5,031 bases of DNA. Source: Nanobdellota archaeon (lineage in GTDB: Archaea > Nanobdellota > Nanobdellia > Pacearchaeales > GW2011-AR1). The notes beneath the pieces were generated by a model that worked only from the letters and a program-made list of their open reading frames with translations, had not been told where the DNA came from and made no database searches. Below, one piece after another: positions 1 through 5,031 of this stretch (position 1 is the stretch's first letter; every line of letters starts with the position of its first letter). Made by a program: the position numbers and the translations under genes. Where the stretch lies: assembly GCA_020056045.1 (NCBI GenBank), contig JAGVIM010000225.1, positions 1 through 5,031 on the forward strand, written 5' to 3'.

Positions 1-273
1 ACTGCGGACACTTCATATTTTGCTTATGCGCGGAATTTGCAGTTAAGGTATGTTATGAGTACTGGTTATGGTGCGACGGTTTCAGCGACAAATTCATGAG
101 GTGTTAAAGTGGGAAGAGAAGGCGAAGCATGGATTGCGATAGGGCGGTGATTGATTATTATGATTGGTGGCGGAATTGGTAAAGTTCCAAGTGGATTAGT
201 TGAACAATCAAGAATCTCTCACTCTAACACTGAACATATAATAGTTTCTTTAGAGAAAGGAATAAATAGATAA
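1..273 (+). pseudogene. Decayed 3' end of an unidentified gene, frame +1, with two internal TGA codons
   Basis: Frame +1 has no TAA or TAG from base 1 to the TAA at 271-273, but it has TGA at 97-99 and 148-150. The segment before the first TGA (residues 1-32) reads like protein, containing FAYARNLQLRYV and TGYGATVSATNS, and is followed by GVKVGREGEAWIAIGR. An aromatic/Arg stretch, a Ser/Thr/Asn-rich stretch and then G-V-K-V loosely recall the end of C-type-lectin-like or formylglycine-enzyme-like folds, but I cannot name the family. GC is about 42% against about 25-30% downstream, which suggests a different origin. Reading TGA as Trp or Gly would join the pieces, yet the downstream genes show no TGA in place of Trp or Gly. 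The first TGA may be a genuine C-terminus, with the rest non-coding. The frame matches that of the next gene, separated by TAA 271-273. Confidence is low. Confidence 0.3.
237..242 (+). promoter_or_regulatory. Possible -10 element upstream of the nucleotidyltransferase
   Basis: A perfect TATAAT hexamer lies 43 bases before the ATG at 286, at the edge where base composition becomes AT-rich. No -35 hexamer is visible at 16-18 bp spacing; TTGAAC at 200-205 is 31 bp away, which is too far. There is no TGn extension either. In such AT-rich DNA the match could be chance. Confidence 0.15.
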
Positions 274-285
274 TTTATAAATAAA

Positions 286-741
286 ATGATAACAAATAAA
301 ATAACTATTGATAAAATAGTAAAAGCTGTAGAATTAGTATGTCCAATGTTAAAACAAAATCTAATATTCCAGGCTTTCATTGTAGGTTCTGTGGCTAAAG
401 GCACTGTAAAAGAAGATTCTGACATAGATATTTATTTGGTAAATCCAGATTTTAAAAAACAAAGACTTGGAAGTAGGTATGGTGTAGAATTAGTTCCTTC
501 TTTTAGTGAAAATATTGAAGATGATACAGAAGGGAATATCTACACCGATAAAATAGTTAAATTATTAATAAACTTAGAAGCTAAATTTAAATGGTTACCA
601 TCAAAACATGGAAATTTGTGGCAAGAATTATATAAAAATGAAATTTTTCATTTTATGTATGATTATGAATCTGAATCTATAAAGAAAGCTGGTGAGTATA
701 TAGAAATTACAGAAGAATTATGTAATGAGGTGTTATCATAA
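286..741 (+). CDS. Small nucleotidyltransferase-domain protein (MNT / pol-beta superfamily)
   Basis: The 151-residue product carries the superfamily signature: GSVAKG at residues 34-39, then SDIDIY at 45-50. Gly34-Ser35 would contact the nucleotide phosphates, and Asp46 and Asp48 would be two of the metal-binding acids. A third acid may be Glu68 in GVELV, where Asp is more usual, so activity is plausible but not certain. Known members transfer a nucleotidyl group from an NTP to small molecules, RNA or protein; the substrate here cannot be read. The C-terminal half is Lys/Glu/aromatic-rich without a recognisable domain. No HEPN partner is visible next door, so a MNT/HEPN toxin-antitoxin assignment is not supported. 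The ATG at 286 is the only ordinary start after the in-frame TAA at 271; a GAAAGGA at 255-261 is too distant to serve it. The stop TAA overlaps the candidate ATA start of the next gene, implying cotranscription. Confidence 0.8.
   Translation: MITNKITIDKIVKAVELVCPMLKQNLIFQAFIVGSVAKGTVKEDSDIDIYLVNPDFKKQRLGSRYGVELVPSFSENIEDDTEGNIYTDKIVKLLINLEAKFKWLPSKHGNLWQELYKNEIFHFMYDYESESIKKAGEYIEITEELCNEVLS
727..732 (+). promoter_or_regulatory. Shine-Dalgarno element pointing to an upstream ATA start for the methyltransferase
   Basis: GAGGTG lies in the last codons of the nucleotidyltransferase gene. From the end of GAGG (730) there are seven bases to the ATA codon at 738-740, an ordinary spacing. No comparable element precedes the TTG at 789. 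The site therefore favours translation beginning near 738, with ATA (or ATC at 735) in place of ATG. Confidence 0.4.
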
Positions 742-788
742 CTGAAAATATATCTTCTTCAGATTTAAAAAAGTCACTTGACTTACAG

Positions 789-2210
789 TTGATAAAAAAT
801 AAAATCAACGATGATTCTATTGATAAAAAAAGATGGAATATTTTTTTGACATTACAAGGAAACAATGAAAAAACACCAGCAACATCTGAAAATATAATTA
901 CACCATTAGAAGATATAAAAGAAAGATTAACACATTACGATATATATAACTATTTTAATTCATCTGATTACAATAGAATTTTAGTTATAGGTGCAGGAGA
1001 TGGTGGTGAAGTAAAATTATTAAAGGAAAAAGGATATAATGTAGTTGGAACTACACTACATTGGAGTGATAAAAAGTTCGCAAAAGATTCCTATAATGTA
1101 GATTTATCAATAGAAGATATGCATAATATGTCTTTTATAGATGAAACTTTTGATGGAGTGTACTCTCATCACTCATTAGAACATTCAGTGTCTCCATTAA
1201 TTGCCCTTTTTGAAATAAAAAGAGTTTTAAAGAAAGATGGAAAGATATATTTCATAGTTCCTCAATCAGGAACAAGTAACGAAACTGGATTACAACATTA
1301 TTCTGTACTCACAGAAGCTTTATGGAAACATCTTTTAGACATAATTGGATTTAAAGACATACAAATTTATTCAGAAAGCGGCAATACCATAATGAAGGCA
1401 ACAAAAGATGATAAAAAAGAGTGTCCTGGAAAACATTTTGAGACTGAAATTAAAAATCTCCAAAGTAAAATATCATCTTTGAATTATACAACCATAGAAA
1501 ACGTAAATGATTTGAATAATAAATCTTTATCAAATGAACATATAAATATGAATAAATGGTGGAATTCTTATACAGCAATATCAAACAAAGTTGATTGTGA
1601 TGGACTTGGTGCAGACTATTCAAATTTAGATGATACAACATCATCTGGTCTTGTATATTATGTAAATGAATTCTGTTACAATGTTCCATTATCTCAATAT
1701 CCAAAAATTTTAGATATTGGAGCTGGAAATGGTGGTGAAACAAGACTACTAACAGACAAAGGTTATAGTGTAATTGGAATAACAATGGGAATAGATAATG
1801 TAAAAATGGCTAAAGAATTATATGATATAGACTTACTAAACACAGACATGAATCATCTTGATTTTGAAATCAATTCATTTGATGCAGTAATGATGATTCA
1901 AACATTTGAACATTTCTTATCTTCCTTTATAGCAACAATAGAATTATGGAGAGTCCTTCGTATAAATGGATTATGTTATCTTGATGTTCCATGTCCTCTT
2001 GACAAAGAAATGTGGAATATCAATCATACAAATTTATTATATGCTGATCAACTAATAAATATGTTTTCAATGTGTGGATTCGAGTTAGTTAAACAACTTT
2101 CGAATAAGAATGAACATAGAATTCGACTAATATTTAAAAAATTGAGCATTTCTAAAATTAGAAATTGGGAACAATTAAGATATATTCATCAATTAAGAAA
2201 TAAAGTATAA
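789..2210 (+). CDS. Double class I SAM-dependent methyltransferase (tandem-duplicated units)
   Basis: Read from the TTG at 789 the product is 473 residues with two Rossmann-type methyltransferase units. Unit 1 has the SAM-binding loop LVIGAGDGG at residues 65-73, DGVYSHHSLEH at 122-132 and a post-motif strand ending in IVP at 156-158. Unit 2 has LDIGAGNGG at 308-316, DAVMMIQTFEH at 365-375 and LDVP at 398-401. Roughly half of the positions in about 49 residues from the glycine loop onward are identical between units, and both are preceded by K-x-W-N, so the whole unit was probably duplicated. Both keep the SAM loop. The fold resembles methyltransferases of type 11 in glycan clusters; the acceptor is unknown. 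The frame is open from 729. The TTG lacks a Shine-Dalgarno, whereas GAGG at 727-730 suits an ATA at 738, which would add 17 residues (TENISSSDLKK...). The true start is thus uncertain. TAA 2208-2210 is followed by AGGA and the next ATG in the same frame. Confidence 0.85.
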   Translation: MIKNKINDDSIDKKRWNIFLTLQGNNEKTPATSENIITPLEDIKERLTHYDIYNYFNSSDYNRILVIGAGDGGEVKLLKEKGYNVVGTTLHWSDKKFAKDSYNVDLSIEDMHNMSFIDETFDGVYSHHSLEHSVSPLIALFEIKRVLKKDGKIYFIVPQSGTSNETGLQHYSVLTEALWKHLLDIIGFKDIQIYSESGNTIMKATKDDKKECPGKHFETEIKNLQSKISSLNYTTIENVNDLNNKSLSNEHINMNKWWNSYTAISNKVDCDGLGADYSNLDDTTSSGLVYYVNEFCYNVPLSQYPKILDIGAGNGGETRLLTDKGYSVIGITMGIDNVKMAKELYDIDLLNTDMNHLDFEINSFDAVMMIQTFEHFLSSFIATIELWRVLRINGLCYLDVPCPLDKEMWNINHTNLLYADQLINMFSMCGFELVKQLSNKNEHRIRLIFKKLSISKIRNWEQLRYIHQLRNKV

Positions 2211-2214
2211 AGGA
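2211..2214 (+). promoter_or_regulatory. Shine-Dalgarno element of the radical SAM gene
   Basis: AGGA directly follows the methyltransferase stop codon, with eight bases to the ATG at 2223. The spacing is good and fixes that ATG as the start. It also argues that TAA 2208-2210 is a real stop, although the two genes share a reading frame. Confidence 0.5.
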
Positions 2215-2222
2215 TTTTAAAT

Positions 2223-2516
2223 ATGTATCCTACAATAGAAAACATAACAATTGAAATGAGTACATTCTGTAACGCTGAATGTGTAATTTGTCCAAACTCG
2301 AAATTGGAAACACGAAGAAAATTACATTTAATGTCATTAGAAGACTTCGAAAACACACTTAATTTATTTCCAAATTTAAAAACAATTTCTTTATGTGGTT
2401 GTTATGAACCATTGTTGGATAGTCGTTTATCTCAAATATTTGACATTATTAAAAATATAAACTTAAATATGAAGATTACAATGTTTATTGGAAATACATT
2501 ATTAAATCTAACATAA
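2223..2516 (+). CDS. Radical SAM protein, N-terminal part only (truncated by TAA)
   Basis: The 97-residue product begins the radical SAM fold. Cys16, Cys20 and Cys23 (CNAECVIC, CX3CX2C) would bind the 4Fe-4S cluster that cleaves S-adenosylmethionine. ISLCGCYEPLLDSRL at residues 55-69 corresponds to the family's G-G-E-P-L motif, here G-C-Y-E-P-L, near the SAM amino group. MKITMFIGNTLLN at 83-95 matches the next strand, usually ending in T-N-G. The protein then stops at TAA 2514-2516, whereas a radical SAM barrel alone needs about 200 residues and SPASM-type members exceed 300. The same frame continues downstream, so this looks like a disabled gene rather than a short functional protein. In glycan clusters such enzymes tailor sugars or precursors; the substrate here is unknown. 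A sequencing error at 2514-2516 remains possible. Confidence 0.7.
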   Translation: MYPTIENITIEMSTFCNAECVICPNSKLETRRKLHLMSLEDFENTLNLFPNLKTISLCGCYEPLLDSRLSQIFDIIKNINLNMKITMFIGNTLLNLT

Positions 2517-2954
2517 TGTGAATTAATAAATCTTACAGGTAAAAAAATAAGGTTACATCCAGTGGTAGACCAACATATAAAAGAACTCAAAAAATACGAC
2601 AATAATGAATATGAAAAAGAAAATGCTAAGAATGTAATGTATTACTTAATGTTGATTAAAGAATCTGAATTATATTCACACAAAAAAATTGAAAGAAGAA
2701 ACGGTTTTCTGATTAATTATCCAAATTAGATTCCAAAAGAATTAGATAAAAAATACTTATTTAGTATATATGAAAGTGTTAAAAAATATGGATATGCAGA
2801 AGGTCCATTCTTTGGACAATATATTATAATATACAAAGAAAATTCAAATACTTTATATGTTAAAGATTCTCATAAAGTTGCATATTTATTATATATGGGA
2901 TTAACAAAAGTAAAGGCATTAGTCACAGGACCAGAATCTGGATGGAAACTATGA
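2517..2954 (+). pseudogene. In-frame continuation with internal TAG; ParB-like C-terminal domain remnant
   Basis: After TAA 2514-2516 the frame of the radical SAM gene stays coding-like to TGA 2952-2954, broken only by TAG 2727-2729. CELINLTGKKIRL just after the TAA could still be radical SAM sequence (helix then strand). The rest of a radical SAM barrel is not recognisable. From about 2730 the reading IPKELDKKYL, SIYESVKKYGY, IIIYKENSN, LYVKDSHKVAYLLYMGL and VKALVTG resembles small ParB-fold proteins found in polysaccharide loci, which carry a D-G-H-H-R-like motif followed by L-x-L-G; here it is D-S-H-K. No good start codon with a ribosome site precedes it; ATG 2637 would reach TAG after 30 residues. 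It may be a separate ParB-like gene joined to the radical SAM gene by deletion. The final TGA overlaps the next ATG by four bases (ATGA), so this frame was evidently once translated. The ParB-like call is a motif-level guess. Confidence 0.5.
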
Positions 2955-5031
2955 ATACTCCAATAATATCAACATACATATCAACAACAAATGCTCTTTT
3001 TTATCAATCTACGATAGAACAAACTATAAGACAAGCAATTTTATTTTCCAATGAAATAATAATTGTAAATTCAGAAAATTCAACAGATGGAACACAAAAT
3101 CTTCTTAATTCTTTAAGAGATGAGTATTCAAATATAATAAAATTATACACATTTAAAGAAGATTATTCTAAAAAATGGATGACTATAACAGATAAAAAAT
3201 CATTTGCATTATCTAAATGTACAGGAGATTATTGTATATTACAGGATGATGATGAAGTTATTCATGAAAAATATGTCAATACAATAAAACAACTTCCATT
3301 ACAATATCCAGATGCATTAGCATTTAGATTTAATACAATACATTTTTATCGTTCCTATAATCATTATCAAAATACTCCAGGATGGTATCAAAAAAAGATA
3401 TACATGATTAAGAACACTAAAACAATAAAACATGGAGCAGTAAACACAGATTTAGATAATCATGTCATCTTGAAAAATGGTGAATATGTTCCACTTGACT
3501 CATTATCAAGTAAATTTATTATAGACACAGAAGTAACATCATATCACTATGGATGGTCAAGAAATGATTCAATTTTATTAATGAAGAAATATGTTCAAGA
3601 TGAAACATGGCACGGAAAAGGTTATTGGAAAATTGACAATTTTCCATTTAAGTTTGATAATCCAAACACTTTACCAGAATTTACAGGAACTCATCCAAAA
3701 TATATGCTTCCTCTCATAGAAAAAGAAAATAAATTTAATTCAAGACAAATAAAAGAATTTGAAAAAGATGAAACAAAAATAAAATTAATTACTCCAACTC
3801 AGGTATATAATAATTCATTAGACATACTCAAAAAAATTGATAATAAATGGAATAAATATGTAAAAGAAGAAATTAAATCAGAAAATGTATTTGATGTTGA
3901 TAATAATGAAATAAAAGAAAATAAAGTAACTAAATATCCAACAATATCAGCATGTATTCTTACAAGAAACGAGTCAACATTAATAAAAGACATAATAGAA
4001 TATATTCTTCCTTATGTAGATGAAGTTATAATTAATGATGCTTCAAATGATTATAGTACAATAAATGAAATATCATCAATAAAAGATATAACATCTAATA
4101 GAAATATAATAGAAAATGGAGAAACTAAATTTTCTATATTTCGATATTCTTTTCCTCAAAATAATTATGAAAATTATCGTACAATAACACTTTATCGAAC
4201 AGATGAAACTACAAATTTTGCAGAAGAACGAAATAAAATGCATAATTGGGCAACTGGTGACTATTGTTTACATATAGACACAGACGAAAGATTTAACATC
4301 AAGTTTCTCGAAACTATTAGAGAAATTATACAAAATCATCTAGACAAAGGATTCTTACCATTAATGTTTCGATTTCCGAGAAAAAATGTAGAACTTGATA
4401 TTGCAAAAGACCCAGATTATCAAATAAGACTTTTAAATAGATTGTATACTAAATGGACAAAAAATGTTCATGAAATTCCATTTATTATAAAACAAAATAA
4501 TTATACATTTCATAATAAAAATATGATTATAGCAAACTTAATTCCATTAGATAATTATGTAATAAAACACTTACCAAAAGATAGAACAGAGATAAGAAAA
4601 CGTTGGAATAAGTTAATGAATGATACAGATAACATAAACAACATAAATAATGGTTCAAACAAAAAATTACTAATATGTTCAATGTTCAAAGATTCAAGCT
4701 TATGGATTAATGATGTTTTATCATGTATAGATAATATAATTAAATTCAATGATAAATTAGATAGATTAAATAACAATAAATTATCAATAAAACTTGCATT
4801 TCTTGGAAGCAAATCTTTAGATAATACATGTCAAATTATTGAAGAATATATTAGGAAAGCACAAGTTTATAGTAATTTTCATTGGTATAAAGAATATAAA
4901 CCACAAACAAACTTTGACTCAAGATTTAAAAAATTAGCATTTTTAAGAAATTATTTAATCACCGAATCGATAAAAGATATATATAATAATGACAATATTA
5001 ACAAAAATAACAAAAATAACAAAAATAACAA
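2951..5031 (+). CDS. Multi-module glycosyltransferase: two GT2 modules plus an Anp1/GT62-like module (3' end missing)
   Basis: The frame from ATG 2951 is open for 693 codons to the window end. Module 1 (residues about 1-270) is GT-A/GT2-like: IIIVNSENSTDGT at 36-48, TGDYCILQDDDE at 91-102 with the metal/nucleotide-binding acids, and HYGWSR at 199-204, a motif seen late in related GT2 enzymes. A Lys/Asn/Glu-rich linker follows. Module 2 (about 328-545) opens with ISACILTRNE, has VDEVIINDAS at 356-365, and AEERN then ATGDYCLHIDTDE ending at 446, as in WaaE-type GT2 enzymes. Module 3 (from about 571) begins KLLICSMFKDSSLWI and includes LSIKLAFLGS and RFKKLAFLRNYL, recalling the Anp1/Cap59 group. 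No signal peptide or membrane segment is seen, so a cytoplasmic or membrane-peripheral enzyme is likely. It would add several sugars to one glycan or protein acceptor; donors are unknown. The ATGA overlap with the preceding frame and weak GGA elements at 2940-2946 support the start. The C-terminus lies beyond the window. Confidence 0.85.
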   Translation, partial: MNTPIISTYISTTNALFYQSTIEQTIRQAILFSNEIIIVNSENSTDGTQNLLNSLRDEYSNIIKLYTFKEDYSKKWMTITDKKSFALSKCTGDYCILQDDDEVIHEKYVNTIKQLPLQYPDALAFRFNTIHFYRSYNHYQNTPGWYQKKIYMIKNTKTIKHGAVNTDLDNHVILKNGEYVPLDSLSSKFIIDTEVTSYHYGWSRNDSILLMKKYVQDETWHGKGYWKIDNFPFKFDNPNTLPEFTGTHPKYMLPLIEKENKFNSRQIKEFEKDETKIKLITPTQVYNNSLDILKKIDNKWNKYVKEEIKSENVFDVDNNEIKENKVTKYPTISACILTRNESTLIKDIIEYILPYVDEVIINDASNDYSTINEISSIKDITSNRNIIENGETKFSIFRYSFPQNNYENYRTITLYRTDETTNFAEERNKMHNWATGDYCLHIDTDERFNIKFLETIREIIQNHLDKGFLPLMFRFPRKNVELDIAKDPDYQIRLLNRLYTKWTKNVHEIPFIIKQNNYTFHNKNMIIANLIPLDNYVIKHLPKDRTEIRKRWNKLMNDTDNINNINNGSNKKLLICSMFKDSSLWINDVLSCIDNIIKFNDKLDRLNNNKLSIKLAFLGSKSLDNTCQIIEEYIRKAQVYSNFHWYKEYKPQTNFDSRFKKLAFLRNYLITESIKDIYNNDNINKNNKNNKNN
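5000..5031 (+). repeat. 9-bp tandem repeat (AACAAAAAT) at the window end, in frame
   Basis: The unit AACAAAAAT occurs three times in full plus five bases, without a mismatch, and runs into the window edge. Because nine is a multiple of three it encodes repeated Asn-Lys-Asn in the glycosyltransferase frame. It is preceded by AAT/GAC/ATT codons giving an Asn-rich tract. Length change would add or remove three residues per unit without breaking the frame. An assembly could also have ended here because of the repeat. Confidence 0.85.

Noticed and set aside
171..198. Short inverted repeat TTGG/CCAA that might form a terminator
   Set aside because: The stem is only four to five pairs and no T-run follows it.
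160..273. Small + strand ORF from ATG 160 (37 residues, begins MIGGGIGKVPSG) with GGTGAT at 146-151
   Set aside because: It is simply the last part of the longer TGA-interrupted frame, has no recognisable domain, and the ribosome-site match is weak.
219..425. Minus-strand ORF of 68 codons with a hydrophobic stretch
   Set aside because: It lies opposite the well-supported nucleotidyltransferase, covering its GS/SDID motif, and has no supporting start signals; the hydrophobic run is the complement of AT-rich coding DNA.
1450..1785. Minus-strand ORF of 111 codons rich in Leu, His and Tyr
   Set aside because: It is antisense to the second methyltransferase unit, with composition typical of a shadow frame.
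3799..4812. Two minus-strand ORFs (3799-3993 and 4555-4812)
   Set aside because: Both are antisense to the continuous glycosyltransferase frame and show Ser/Leu/Phe-rich shadow composition.
286..5031. Alternative genetic code for the main cluster (TAA/TAG as Gln, TGA as Trp or Gly)
   Set aside because: About 20 Trp codons in the intact genes are all TGG, Gly is always GGN, Gln is CAA or CAG, and no stop codon occurs in frame across the 473-codon and 693-codon genes. TGA also forms a normal ATGA overlap at 2951-2954.
286..5031. Giant-virus (Mimivirus-like) origin suggested by Asn/Lys-rich, AT-rich proteins
   Set aside because: Four-base gene overlap, near-zero spacing and Shine-Dalgarno-like elements fit bacterial or phage organisation better, and no typical viral promoter motif was seen between genes.

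Overview
The window reads as a very AT-rich (roughly 25-30% GC by hand count of sample lines) prokaryotic or phage gene cluster. All supported genes lie on the + strand and are tightly packed. The overlapping ATGA junction at 2951-2954, the AGGA element before the gene at 2223 and the GAGG element before the gene at 738/789 point to bacterial-type translation. Preferred codons are ATA for Ile, AGA for Arg and GGA for Gly, with TGG as the only Trp codon in the intact genes. The gene set (nucleotidyltransferase, double methyltransferase, radical SAM fragment, ParB-like remnant, multi-module glycosyltransferase) is typical of surface-glycan loci of low-GC bacteria. Similar sets also occur in large phages. 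The sequence alone does not fix the host.

Layout. Bases 1 to about 240 are clearly richer in GC (about 42%). They hold a coding-like stretch in frame +1 that is interrupted by two TGA codons and ends at TAA 271-273, probably the decayed 3' end of an unidentified gene. At 286-741 is a small pol-beta-type nucleotidyltransferase. At 789-2210 (possibly starting at 738) is a protein made of two duplicated class I SAM-methyltransferase units. At 2223-2516 is the N-terminal half of a radical SAM protein. The same frame continues at 2517-2954 as coding-like sequence with a TAG inside and a ParB-like C-terminal end. From 2951 to the window end runs an uninterrupted reading frame of at least 693 codons: a glycosyltransferase with two GT2-type modules and a third Anp1/GT62-like module. 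The window stops inside it, in a 9-bp tandem repeat.

How the genes could work together (inference): the glycosyltransferase would add sugars, the double methyltransferase would methylate sugars or another acceptor, and the radical SAM and ParB-like genes would be tailoring or accessory functions that are now broken. The most unusual aspect is the series of small lesions (two TGAs, one ATA in place of an expected ATG, one TAA, one TAG) beside long intact reading frames. I tested alternative genetic codes by codon counting, and they do not fit the intact genes. I did not find a convincing previously undescribed system. The best leads are the modular glycosyltransferase, the duplicated methyltransferase and the interrupted radical SAM/ParB-like segment.
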